DNA of 64,000 nucleotides from CAG-238 sp963601575 (GCA_963601575.1 CAVCFO010000005.1:1-64000); one strand, 5' to 3'; counted from the stretch's first letter, positions 34,276 through 41,474 are shown. Notes: generated by a model not told the origin, from the letters alone. Program-made: numbers and translations.

Positions 34276-34470
34276 CTATTCTTCAAAAATAAAAACCTCT
34301 TCAATCGTCATCCCGAAATATTTGGACAACTTATGCGCGAGTTCAATCGATGGATTGTACCTGCCGTTCTCAAGTGAACTGATTGTCTGCCTCGACACGC
34401 CCAACACTTTCGCAAGCTCTTCCTGATTGATTCCCCGCACTTTTCTGATTTCTTCAATCCTGTTTTTCAT
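34276..34470 (-). CDS. Short XRE-family HTH transcriptional regulator
   Basis: 64 residues, a bare Cro/CI-type helix-turn-helix: IRKVRGINQEELAKVLGVSR, QTISSLENGRYNPSIELA and KYFGMTIEEVFIFEE. Proteins of this size (YozG-like) bind as dimers and usually repress their own transporter operon. Two 18-bp operator-like palindromes flank the promoter directly upstream, which fits autorepression. Confidence 0.93.
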   Translation of the reverse strand: MKNRIEEIRKVRGINQEELAKVLGVSRQTISSLENGRYNPSIELAHKLSKYFGMTIEEVFIFEE

Positions 34471-34483
34471 ATGTACTCCTTTA

Positions 34484-34547
34484 TGTAAAGCGTCCTTTAC
34501 ATTGCCTATTATAGCACTTTAACTTTGAATGTCAAGCATGCTTTACA
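34484..34547 (-). promoter_or_regulatory. Promoter with two matching operators for the HTH/ABC operon
   Basis: Minus strand TTGACA (complement of 34530-34535), 16 bp, TATAAT (complement of 34508-34513). Operator 1, TGTAAAG-CGTC-CTTTACA (34484-34501), is a perfect palindrome just downstream of the -10. Operator 2, TGTCAAG-CATG-CTTTACA (34530-34547), has one mismatch and covers the -35. Same half-sites and 4-bp spacer, centres 46 bp apart. Confidence 0.8.
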
Positions 34548-34842
34548 TTTTTTCTTTTTTACTTCATTGTCGCTTATTTGCTGTTCTGCACGCATTGAAC
34601 AATATGGACCGTGACCTTTTGCTCGTAGCGGAGGACGACCGAATGGGAAGAGAAATGCAGGACTTACAGCTGGTTACACGTAAGCGGGCTTCACGGACTA
34701 AGGGTTAAGTGTCTGCTATTGAAATTCTTTTCTCTCAAAAATGGAGAAACTGCAAAGCGTACACCCACTTTGCAGTCCCCATTTACATCAATCCTTCTTG
34801 TATCCAAAATTTCTTGTGAGATAATTTAATTGTGTGATCGAT
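34548..34842. other. Gene-poor stretch with a short orphan frame and a hairpin
   Basis: A 34-codon frame on the plus strand (34604-34708, beginning MDRDLLLVAEDDRMGREMQD) has protein-like composition but no clear ribosome site, and may be a gene remnant. At 34749-34776, ACTGCAAAG and CTTTGCAGT form a perfect 9-bp hairpin with a 10-nt loop. On the minus strand it is followed by a T-rich stretch and could end the DUF3791/DUF3990 transcript. Nothing else recognised. Confidence 0.4.
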
Positions 34843-35073
34843 TTATGACATACCTCCACCAAGCGCAAATTCCCGAAACTCCCCGCAAAGTTCCTCTGCA
34901 AGGTAATCGTCGCTCATGCAGTGCATATCGGAAATCCCGTGGCTCATCAAATCGTAGGTGCAAGAAGCATAGAAAAAATTCAGTGCTTCTGCAAGGGTCA
35001 GTTCTGCCCGCTTCGCAAAATTCGCCACCACCCGCGCATATTTTTTCTGCAATAGAATCGGATTCGCATTCAT
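34843..35073 (-). CDS. DUF3791 family protein (second of two flanking a DUF3990 gene)
   Basis: 76 residues, all helical in appearance: YARVVANFAKRAELTLAEAL, NFFYASCTYDLMSHGISDMH and MSDDYLAEELCGEFREFA. This pattern (helix, aromatic-rich helix ending around L-M-S-x-G, then a DDYLAEEL-type segment) marks DUF3791. It starts inside the DUF3990 stop (ATGA). DUF3791 genes regularly accompany DUF3990 genes and may encode the partner or antidote of the putative ADP-ribosyltransferase. No biochemical function is established. Confidence 0.8.
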   Translation of the reverse strand: MNANPILLQKKYARVVANFAKRAELTLAEALNFFYASCTYDLMSHGISDMHCMSDDYLAEELCGEFREFALGGGMS

Positions 35074-35543
35074 ATTTTTTCACTCCCCACGAATTTCAAA
35101 CTTTTATCGATCAATGCCTGCGAGCGAAAACAGTACTGCAAATTCGGCTGTTCATACCGCAGTCGTTTCAACGCTTCTTTCTTTTCAATCAAACCGTCAA
35201 AATAAAGTTCAATCGTATTAAACACCTTATCGTTTGCCGCGCCGCCTGACACGAAATCAAACTCGCTCATATCCTTTCCGCTGCGACAGGCTACAATAAA
35301 ATCAAGCCATTCTTCCGAGTATTTCTCGAAGTGAAGCACTTGAAATTGCGCAAGATTTTCCTGTGAAAATTCGTATCTGCTTATAATTCCCGCTTTTCCT
35401 TGGCGCAGAAACTTTCCGCACCAGTTTTTCGCTTGCTCGCGAAGCGGCGTTGCATAGAAGCCTCTCCCAAAATCGACCCGTGGCCTGGAGTGAACAATGT
35501 CCGGGGACTCTATCTCTAAGTACGAACCGTGATATATTATCAT
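35070..35543 (-). CDS. DUF3990 family protein, putative ADP-ribosyltransferase-like toxin
   Basis: 157 residues. N-terminal IIYHGSYLEIESPDIVHSR then VDFGRGFYATPLREQAKNW (about 23-41) matches DUF3990, a family whose fold is thought to resemble ADP-ribosyltransferases; YHGS would be the NAD-binding His/Arg strand and GRGFYAT the following loop. Middle: FEKYSEEWLDFIVACRSG, and C-terminal NTIELYFDGLIEKKEALKRL and QYCFRSQALIDKSLKFV. It overlaps both neighbours by 4 bases, giving a tight three-gene set DUF3791-DUF3990-DUF3791. Enzymatic activity is an inference from the family. Confidence 0.8.
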   Translation of the reverse strand: MIIYHGSYLEIESPDIVHSRPRVDFGRGFYATPLREQAKNWCGKFLRQGKAGIISRYEFSQENLAQFQVLHFEKYSEEWLDFIVACRSGKDMSEFDFVSGGAANDKVFNTIELYFDGLIEKKEALKRLRYEQPNLQYCFRSQALIDKSLKFVGSEKI

Positions 35544-35785
35544 ACACGCACACCTCTTTCCTCCATAACTCCCAGAATATCATCGACAATGTACTCCTTA
35601 TCCTGTGTATGCAAAGCCTCGTAGCAAGGAATGATGTAGTCATATAGAATATTGCTTGTTACCGTAAGAGCATAGAAAACTTTTTCGCCGCTTTCGCCAA
35701 GCCGCCCGGCAACATTTTCTATACAAAAAATAGCAAATTCCAGTTCCCGTATATTTTTAATTTTTTCGCATCCGTTCTTTGCCAT
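35540..35785 (-). CDS. DUF3791 family protein (first gene of the DUF3791-DUF3990-DUF3791 set)
   Basis: 81 residues: IRELEFAIFCIENVAGRLGE, KVFYALTVTSNILYDYIIPC and the ending YIVDDILGVMEERGVRV, following the DUF3791 layout and alignable in outline to the gene at 34843-35073. AAAGGTGAGG precedes the ATG. Its stop overlaps the start of the DUF3990 gene. Being first in the transcript fits an antitoxin-like role, but this is unproven. Confidence 0.78.
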   Translation of the reverse strand: MAKNGCEKIKNIRELEFAIFCIENVAGRLGESGEKVFYALTVTSNILYDYIIPCYEALHTQDKEYIVDDILGVMEERGVRV

Positions 35786-35860
35786 GCCGCCTCACCTTTG
35801 CGCCTTGCCGTATTTTCGTTCACATATCTTAAGGTCAATTCGCCTCGTTCTCATATGCTA

Positions 35861-35889
35861 ATTGTATTATAGATTCGGGCAGAATGCAA
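35861..35889 (-). promoter_or_regulatory. Promoter of the DUF3791-DUF3990-DUF3791 operon
   Basis: Minus strand TTGCAT (complement of 35884-35889), 17 bp, TACAAT (complement of 35861-35866). Confidence 0.55.
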
Positions 35890-35982
35890 GAGGGGGCAGT
35901 AATTATCGCAATTCCCGTACTTATAAATCTCAAACCTTTTGAGGAGTTCCCTATTCAGGTTTGCATCAGTAGATTTTAAGAA

Positions 35983-36115
35983 TCGCAATATTTTTTAGGC
36001 AGATTTTTGTTTCTATCATAGATTTGCCGAATTTTCTCCATCAAAAAGGAGCCTGCCCTCCGATCAATGTCATTAAGTTGTGCTGACATTGACCCTCCGG
36101 TATGCTCCTTGATTT
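35983..36115. repeat. Dispersed repeat, copy B, with a 30-bp palindromic insertion in its terminator
   Basis: Matches copy A (32362-32456) up to the terminator arms AAGGAGC/GCTCCTT. Here the loop is interrupted by 30 bp (36063-36092) containing the 9-bp inverted repeat TCAATGTCA / TGACATTGA, flanked by direct repeats of CCCTCCG (36056-36062 and 36093-36099). Taking out the insert and one CCCTCCG leaves a 28-base hairpin, exactly the length of copy A's. On the minus strand it ends the panT-like gene. No gene lies in 35786-36137. Confidence 0.75.
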
Positions 36116-36137
36116 TTGATTCTCGGTTTTTTCTTAT

Positions 36138-36749
36138 CTACAGTCTTACGGTTTTTGAAAGCACCTTCGATACCGTGCCTGCCGCGATAAAATTCACCGC
36201 AGCCTCCACGCAGCCGTTTACGCCTATGAAAGCTACCAGGAACGGCCAAACCGCATCCGTCGGCAGATTCCAACCTGCCATCGTGGAGATAAATGTGCTG
36301 TTACTCCAGAAGAGCAGGATAATGCAAAGCATAAAGAACAGCGTGTTAAGAAGCGCTGTCGCAAGGGATGCGACGAAATACGGCGCGGTCTTCATCTTGC
36401 CGCTTTTTTTCATCGCCTTGAACAAAAGCCCCGAAAGCCAGCCGCACAGGATCCTTGGAACTATGCAGGTTATGAGAGTTGCTACCGGGTTGATTCCAAG
36501 AAGCAGCGCGCCAAAAGCCGAGGCTCCGAAGCACTGGATAAAGCTTGTTACTCCGAAGATCCCGCCAAGGATTGCTCCCGCTGCGGGTCCTAAGATAATC
36601 GCTCCGATGGCAACCGGAAGGATCATAAAGGTAATTTCGATGGGACCTGCCTTGAGGTACCCCAGAGGTGTGTACGCGAAGATCAGCATAACCGCTACAA
36701 GTATGGCCATCTGTACCATCTTTTGCGTCCGCGTATTGATGTTTTTCAT
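36138..36749 (-). CDS. ECF transporter S component, probably for pantothenate
   Basis: 203 residues, about six membrane helices, starting TRTQKMVQMAILVAVMLIFAYTPLGYL, with GPIEITFMILPVAIGAIILGP and the typical S-component segment AILGGIFGVTSFIQCF. S components bind a vitamin and need the shared EcfAA'T module, encoded elsewhere. The gene lies 46 bases after coaX, whose enzyme phosphorylates pantothenate, so PanT-type pantothenate uptake is the best guess. Confidence 0.82.
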   Translation of the reverse strand: MKNINTRTQKMVQMAILVAVMLIFAYTPLGYLKAGPIEITFMILPVAIGAIILGPAAGAILGGIFGVTSFIQCFGASAFGALLLGINPVATLITCIVPRILCGWLSGLLFKAMKKSGKMKTAPYFVASLATALLNTLFFMLCIILLFWSNSTFISTMAGWNLPTDAVWPFLVAFIGVNGCVEAAVNFIAAGTVSKVLSKTVRL

Positions 36750-36795
36750 TTGTTTTTCCTTTCCGCTGTCGCCCCGCTGCTCGCGGGTGCAACGC

Positions 36796-37572
36796 TTACT
36801 TTAATTTATTTTTATGATACAGGATTTTTAGCCCCTCAAGGGTCAAATCCGGTTCATACTGTATTGGTGTTTCGCAAAGCGGCAGGATTATATCCGCAAG
36901 CCCGCCTGTTGCGATAACGCGCAAATCGCCTGTTTGCAGCTCCTTTTGTATCTTTGCACGGAATCCGTCGATCATCAAGGCGTGTCCGTTCAAAACGCCC
37001 GAATTCATTGACTCACGGCTGTTTTTTCCGATGAGCCTTTTCGGCATTGCGATGGAAACGTCCGGAAGCTCAGATGCCTGCATTGAGAGCGCGTCCAGGG
37101 ACACTCTGACTCCCGGCGCGATGATAACTCCTGCAAGTGCGCTATTTTTGTCTATGACGGTCAATGTTGTTGCCGTCCCGAAATCTATGATTAAAAGCGG
37201 AGACTTGCCTTTTGACAGCGCCGAAACCGCATTCGCCACGATATCTGCGCCAAGCTCAGTCTGACTGTCTATCTTGATATTCAGTCCCGTCTTGATTCCG
37301 GGCCCTACCTCCAGCGATTTTATTCCAAACAGCCTGTCTATGGCGGAGGCAACCGCAAGGGTAAGAGGCGGCACCACCGACGCCACAATGCTGCCGTCTA
37401 TGCTTTCGAGGCTAAGGGTATTAAGTTCAAAGATTCCCTTTAGCAGCACCGCATATTCGTCTGCGCTCTTGGCTCTGTCTGCTGAAATTTTGCTCCTCAG
37501 TTTGAGGCTGCCGTCTTTCGAAAAAACTCCTATATCTATGCTGGAATTTCCGATGTCAAGTGCAAGCAGCAT
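36796..37572 (-). CDS. coaX: Type III pantothenate kinase
   Basis: 258 residues. First step of coenzyme A synthesis. Features of the acetate-kinase/hsp70-fold kinases: LLALDIGNSSIDIGVF (phosphate 1), YEPG-type segment replaced by LEVGPGIKTGLNIKID, GADIVANAVSAL with the catalytic Asp, LLIIDFGTATTLTVID (phosphate 2), LAGVIIAPGVRVSLDAL and IATGGLADIILP (adenosine motif). Type III kinases are insensitive to CoA and require a monovalent cation. Lies between the xerD-like gene and the panT-like gene. Confidence 0.95.
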   Translation of the reverse strand: MLLALDIGNSSIDIGVFSKDGSLKLRSKISADRAKSADEYAVLLKGIFELNTLSLESIDGSIVASVVPPLTLAVASAIDRLFGIKSLEVGPGIKTGLNIKIDSQTELGADIVANAVSALSKGKSPLLIIDFGTATTLTVIDKNSALAGVIIAPGVRVSLDALSMQASELPDVSIAMPKRLIGKNSRESMNSGVLNGHALMIDGFRAKIQKELQTGDLRVIATGGLADIILPLCETPIQYEPDLTLEGLKILYHKNKLK

Positions 37573-37635
37573 GGCTTTTCCTCCTGTATTTTCTGTTCTA
37601 TATATTTTATGCTATATTTATCCTATGCTCTCGGA

Positions 37636-38517
37636 CTATGCTCTTGGATGCGCTCTGTCGTACACATCCTTGATTCTGTTTTTTACCACCGCAAGATATG
37701 CCTGTGTTGCGGAAATATCCTCGTGTCCCATAAGCTCTTGCAGGGATTTGACGTCTGCGCCGTTTTGGAGCATGTGTACCGCAAAGGAATTGCGGATTAC
37801 CTGAGGGGTCAGACTTATCGGAAGCTCCGCCGCCTCGCCGTACTCTTTGAGCACCTTCCAAAGTCCCTGACGTGTTATGGGTTTTCCTGCATAGTTGACG
37901 AAGAGGAACTCGGATTCGTTTCTCCTGAGCAAAATCTCGCGGGCGTTATCGCAATAGTTTTCGATCGCTTTTCTGCAGATTTTGCCCATCGGTATTATCC
38001 GCGCCTTGCCCGTCTGAGGGGTGCATTTGACAAAGCCCATCCGAAGGTTCAAATCATCCATACGCATCTGGATCAGCTCGCTTGCACGCATTCCGGTCGC
38101 ATATAGCATTTCTAGAATCGCTCTGTCGCGGATGCCTTTCGTATCACCCTTCGGCATTTGCATGAGCCTGTCTATATCTTCAATACTTATGTACTCAATT
38201 TCTTTCTTTTCCACCCTTGGCACCTTGATCCCATCCACAGGATTTTCCCGAATTATGCCCTTTTTCACGAGAAAGCGGTAGTAGGCTCTGAGGGATGCAA
38301 GCTTCCTGCTGAGCGTCGCCCTCGACATATCATCGCCTCTAAGCTCAATCAAATATGCCATAACCTCGGTACTTGCAGCATCCTCGGGATTCTCGACTCC
38401 CCTCTTTTGGATAAAATCCCCGTAGCTTTTGATGTCCCGGATATACGCTCTCTGGGTGTTCTGGGACATATTTTTTTCTTTTGAAAGATAATCTGCATAT
38501 TCCGGATAATTTATCAT
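37636..38517 (-). CDS. XerD-like tyrosine recombinase with an altered active site
   Basis: 293 residues. N-terminal SAM-like core-binding domain (about 1-90) and C-terminal catalytic domain. Catalytic residues: Arg144 in YATGMRASEL, Lys171 in TGKARIIPMG, Arg242 in QVIRNSFAVHML, His265 in LMGHEDIS, Tyr274 in ATQAYLAV. The usual His three residues before the second Arg (HxxR) is Gln239 here, and the following RH is RN. Length and lack of mobile-element neighbours suggest a chromosomal Xer-type enzyme. Upstream AGGAG; probably first gene of the coaX-panT unit. Confidence 0.85.
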   Translation of the reverse strand: MINYPEYADYLSKEKNMSQNTQRAYIRDIKSYGDFIQKRGVENPEDAASTEVMAYLIELRGDDMSRATLSRKLASLRAYYRFLVKKGIIRENPVDGIKVPRVEKKEIEYISIEDIDRLMQMPKGDTKGIRDRAILEMLYATGMRASELIQMRMDDLNLRMGFVKCTPQTGKARIIPMGKICRKAIENYCDNAREILLRRNESEFLFVNYAGKPITRQGLWKVLKEYGEAAELPISLTPQVIRNSFAVHMLQNGADVKSLQELMGHEDISATQAYLAVVKNRIKDVYDRAHPRA

Positions 38518-38613
38518 CTTGCGTCTCCTGACCGTTAGTTATGCTAAAAGTATAATACTTATGGCCTATAATTTCAACGAAAAAATAGTTTTGTGTCGAA
38601 TTTTGTCAAAGCG

Positions 38614-38669
38614 CGCGGTGCACTGCTTCTGTCTATTTCCCACGCGGTGCACTGCTTCTGTCTATTTCC
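38614..38669. repeat. Short tandem direct repeat at the NUDIX gene end
   Basis: CGCGGTGCACTGCTTCTGTC and the next seven bases occur at 38614-38640 and again at 38643-38669 (period 29 bp). The second copy contains the NUDIX stop codon. Confidence 0.85.
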
Positions 38670-39219
38670 TGCGTACCTTGAGCTTTCCTTCTTCTAACAG
38701 GTTTTTTGCTGTCATAATTGCGATGATGGTCTTGGCATCCTGCAATTTCCCTTCCATCGCCATCCTATAAGCATCCTCGATCTCATATTCTTCGATGTCA
38801 ATTGCCTCATTTTCGTCGAAATTCGTCTCTCCCGGCGCAAGCTCCTCGCATAGATAAAGATAAAGCACCTCCTCCGAGTAGCCCACAGACGGATAAAAGC
38901 TCATCAGAAAGCTGATTTTGCCTGCCGTATATCCCGTTTCCTCCTTGAGCTCGCGCTTTGCTGCAACCTCTGGCAACTCGCCCGGGTCTATCTTTCCTGC
39001 CGGAACCTCCAGCATTACACGGCCTGCTGCCTTGCGATACTGTCTTACCATAACGAGCCTTCCTGCGTCCGTTATTGCTGCCAAAACCGCACCGCCGTTA
39101 TGTTCGACGATTTCGCGCATCGATGTTCCGTGCTGTACGCTCACCTTATCTCTGCGCAGGTTTATGATTGTACCTTCGTATATTCTTTCGCTCTTTATCG
39201 TCTTTTCTTCGAATGTCAT
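38662..39219 (-). CDS. NUDIX hydrolase, ADP-ribose pyrophosphatase type
   Basis: 185 residues from the ATG at 39219 (GGGAGAT upstream); 34 extra upstream residues in the longer reading are not family-like. The N-terminal KSERIYEGTIINLRRDKVSV and REIVEHNGGAVLAAI are typical of NudF/ADP-ribose pyrophosphatases. The Nudix box spans GKIDPGELPEVAAKRELKEE and continues TGY, with all key residues G-x5-E-x7-REL-x-EE-x-G. A VGYSEEVLYLYLCEEL loop with the extra Glu follows. Likely hydrolyses ADP-ribose. Notable because a possible ADP-ribosyltransferase lies 3 kb away, though no link is shown. Confidence 0.9.
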   Translation of the reverse strand: MTFEEKTIKSERIYEGTIINLRRDKVSVQHGTSMREIVEHNGGAVLAAITDAGRLVMVRQYRKAAGRVMLEVPAGKIDPGELPEVAAKRELKEETGYTAGKISFLMSFYPSVGYSEEVLYLYLCEELAPGETNFDENEAIDIEEYEIEDAYRMAMEGKLQDAKTIIAIMTAKNLLEEGKLKVRRK

Positions 39220-39445
39220 ATTATATCTCCCTGTTTTTTGAAGTAAGTTTTCTTTTATTTCTTTGCTAATATTATCACATATCTTTCCAAAAGAAAAGAG
39301 CTTGCTGTCAAAGAAAAGCATACTGAAAGCATGCCGGTTATAGATTATATGTACAATTATGTGTCATTTTTTTCGATGGAGGCGCAAAATCGTAACAATT
39401 TTTTTCGGATTTAAAACTTTTTTCACATTTTTTTCACAGAAACAC

Positions 39446-39474
39446 TTGCAATTTTCCAGTTTTATGACTATAAT
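39446..39474 (+). promoter_or_regulatory. Strong sigma-A promoter upstream of the candidate small RNA
   Basis: TTGCAA (39446-39451), 17 bp, perfect TATAAT (39469-39474). Transcription should start near 39481, 144 nt ahead of the next start codon. Confidence 0.8.
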
Positions 39475-39480
39475 AAGAAC

Positions 39481-39571
39481 GTGGTTATCCCCCCTGATAA
39501 CCTCATAATCTCAAATCCAAAATACCCCTTTTGAACAAAGTAGACTGCTCCCCTGCAGTCTATTTTGTTAT
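39481..39571 (+). ncRNA. Candidate small RNA or attenuating leader with C-rich loops
   Basis: From the predicted start the RNA has hairpin 1, GGTTATC-CCCCCT-GATAACC (39483-39502), a single-stranded ACCCCTTTTG stretch, and hairpin 2, whose core is TAGACTGC-TCCCCT-GCAGTCTA (39541-39562). The second stem extends to about 15 bp with flanking AACAAAG and TTTTGTT, ending U-rich like a terminator. Both loops and the linker are rich in C and complementary to Shine-Dalgarno sequences, as in Firmicute regulatory RNAs of the RsaE/RoxS or csRNA kind. Homology to those is not claimed. Confidence 0.5.
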
Positions 39572-39624
39572 CAGGCATTATAAATATATATACAAATAAA
39601 TGTATACGAAAGGCGAAATTGTCT

Positions 39625-40593
39625 ATGCAGATTTTCGAATATGAACACCAAGCCGAATATTTTAATTCCAAAATCTTAAATAAGTATCTGGGCGATATGC
39701 GCCTTGGGGTATTCGATATAGAAACTCTTGGGCTTTATCCGAAATATAATCCGATCGTTCTTGCGGGGATCATGAGCGTTTCGCCTGACGGCGATTGCAA
39801 TCTTTGCCAGCTTTTTGCGGAAAGCAGCAGGCCCGATGAGGAGCGACTTTTGCTAAAAGCCCTTGAAGATGAGCTTTCGAAGCTTGATTGCATACTCACA
39901 TATAACGGCAGATATTTTGATATTCCCTATGTTAAGGAACGAGCGGCAAAGCTTGGACTTTGTGGCTACCAGATCCATCCCTTCAATATCGACCTGCTGC
40001 TCTTCCTGCGCCACCATAGCGCACTTCGAGACACCATCGGCAGTCTCAAGCAGAAAAATGTCGAAAGCTACATGGGTCTTGCTCCCTGCCGCGGCGACGA
40101 AATTTCCGGTGGCGACAGCGTTATGCTCTACAAGGAGTTTGAGAAATGCCCGGACGAAAACAGAAAAGCCGCCCTGCGTGAAAAAATTCTTCTTCACAAC
40201 CATGACGACCTGCTTCAGCTTTATAAAATTCTGCCCGTGATTTTGCAAACGGATATACATGGGGCGATGAATAAGCTGGGATTTCCTGTCAAGGGCGAAT
40301 GCGGCTGGGGGAATCTCCACATAAAGTCAATCAAAGTCACCTCAGGTGGGCTTTCGGTAAGCGGAACATACTGCGGAGATGGCCTCGCCTTTCGGTCTTT
40401 TGCCACCCGCGAAATGCCATATAGCTGCATTTTCGATACCGACCGTAGTTTCACCGCCGAGCTTCCCCTTCACGGGCTGAAAGCCAAGCTGACAGATCCT
40501 ATGGAAATAAACGAGCTTGCAAAGGCGCTGCTTGTCCGTTTCATGCGTGATAATCCAGTCAACGCTTATATGTCAGCGCTTCTCGACTGTTAA
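39625..40593 (+). CDS. RNase H-like exonuclease domain protein (YprB-like)
   Basis: 322 residues from the ATG at 39625, with AAAGGCG upstream; an earlier ATG at 39565 lies within the hairpin region. The DnaQ/RNase H-like fold with DEDD-type acids is visible: GVFDIETLGLYP (Asp, Glu), ILTYNGRYFDIPYVKERA (Asp), and a late HNHDDLLQLYKI (Asp). The family (YprB, RNase_H_2) is predicted to act on DNA or RNA; function unproven. Transcribed from the promoter at 39446 if the hairpins allow readthrough. Confidence 0.82.
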   Translation: MQIFEYEHQAEYFNSKILNKYLGDMRLGVFDIETLGLYPKYNPIVLAGIMSVSPDGDCNLCQLFAESSRPDEERLLLKALEDELSKLDCILTYNGRYFDIPYVKERAAKLGLCGYQIHPFNIDLLLFLRHHSALRDTIGSLKQKNVESYMGLAPCRGDEISGGDSVMLYKEFEKCPDENRKAALREKILLHNHDDLLQLYKILPVILQTDIHGAMNKLGFPVKGECGWGNLHIKSIKVTSGGLSVSGTYCGDGLAFRSFATREMPYSCIFDTDRSFTAELPLHGLKAKLTDPMEINELAKALLVRFMRDNPVNAYMSALLDC

Positions 40594-40751
40594 GAGCTCA
40601 GGCCTCCTCTGCTGTGCTTCCGTAAGAAGTCCGCAATCAGTCCCTCGTCCGTGCAACGTTTCACCGCAAGACTGATGGCTCCCGTTCCTGCATAGAAAAC
40701 ATAAAATTCCGGTGCGGTCTTTGTGGTGTGGGGATTCACATCTTCACGCGC
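40590..40751 (-). pseudogene. C-terminal fragment of an Rpn/PD-(D/E)XK transposase-family gene
   Basis: The minus-strand frame reads REDVNPHTTKTAPEFYVFYA, then GAISLAVKRCTDEGLIADFL and RKHSRGGLSS before a stop. The CTDEGLIADFLRKH pattern resembles the C-terminal part of Rpn-family recombination-promoting nucleases (EGILxEFLxxN). Only about 52 codons remain, with no start, squeezed between convergent genes. Confidence 0.45.
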
Positions 40752-40752
40752 A

Positions 40753-41178
40753 TTATTTGTTCAGCAAAACGATTCCCACAAGGCAAACTGCGATTCCCGC
40801 TACCTTGGTGGCTGTAAGGGCTTCGTGATAAATCAGCACGCCCACGAGGAGCAGGGCGATTGCAACAAAAATCGCCTGAACGATATTCCCTAGGGAAACT
40901 TCCCAACCCGCCTTGTACATGAAGATTGCACCAACTTCAAGACCAACTACCGCAAGCCCAAGCACAAAGGGCGTCCAGTTAAGACTCGAAAGCTGAGAGC
41001 TTATGCTTTCACCGTTTCCTATGGTCAGATAAAGAGCGATGGAAACTGCCGCCCCTACGATATAGGTTATCGCCATACAAAGAAACGAGTCAAGCCCCGC
41101 AGGCAGGGATTTTGCGGTGATGTGATAAAATACGTTGGAAAGTACCAACAATCCGATGGGCCAATAATATGCAAACAT
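40753..41178 (-). CDS. EamA/DMT-type small transporter
   Basis: 141 residues, half the size of a full EamA protein, with four to five helices: YYWPIGLLVLSNVFYHITA, LCMAITYIVGAAVSIALYLT, TPFVLGLAVVGLEVGAIFMY, IVQAIFVAIALLLVGVLIYH and KVAGIAVCLVGIVLLNK. The last two helices match the EamA domain end. Such four-TM proteins function as dimers and export small molecules. It has a GGAGG ribosome site and a structured leader that may control it. Confidence 0.8.
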   Translation of the reverse strand: MFAYYWPIGLLVLSNVFYHITAKSLPAGLDSFLCMAITYIVGAAVSIALYLTIGNGESISSQLSSLNWTPFVLGLAVVGLEVGAIFMYKAGWEVSLGNIVQAIFVAIALLLVGVLIYHEALTATKVAGIAVCLVGIVLLNK

Positions 41179-41199
41179 TTTTCTTTACCTCCGTTTTTT

Positions 41200-41300
41200 T
41201 AGAATCCATAGCAAAAGCGACGCACCCCGTATCTTCTAAGGCCTAACGATACGAAATCCGTCGCTTATAAGCGTTTCTCACCCGGCGGCGAGCATGGTCT
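41200..41300 (-). promoter_or_regulatory. Structured leader RNA of the DMT transporter gene, riboswitch-like
   Basis: Minus strand: AAGCGACG (complement of 41259-41266) pairs with CGTCGCTT (complement of 41215-41222), enclosing a second stem CGTATC/GATACG (complement of 41228-41253) with a 14-nt loop. The 5' arm overlaps the perfect palindrome CGCTTATAAGCG (41262-41273), giving two exclusive folds. It ends about 23 nt before the ribosome site. It matches none of the riboswitch consensus sequences I know, including TPP and guanidine classes. Confidence 0.5.
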
Positions 41301-41474
41301 TATTTTTCTTTGTTGTTCTTGAGAATCAGTCTACCATACTTTGAGGAATATGTCCAGTAGGTTGAACTGAGCTTCGGGCAGTTTGCCGAAGTTTGCCGAA
41401 GTGATCTTGGAAACTTTCTTTGAACTTGCAAGCCCTAGCTTCCATATAATGCCTGCTGCTCTTGGCGCAAGCTG

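Noticed and set aside
37636..38517. Integrase of a mobile element
   Set aside because: Size and sequence are Xer-like, and the neighbours are housekeeping genes with no att-like repeats or phage genes.
41200..41300. TPP riboswitch, suggested by GGGGTGC followed by TTTTGCT
   Set aside because: The CTGAGA and the downstream ACCTGATCTGG-type half are absent.
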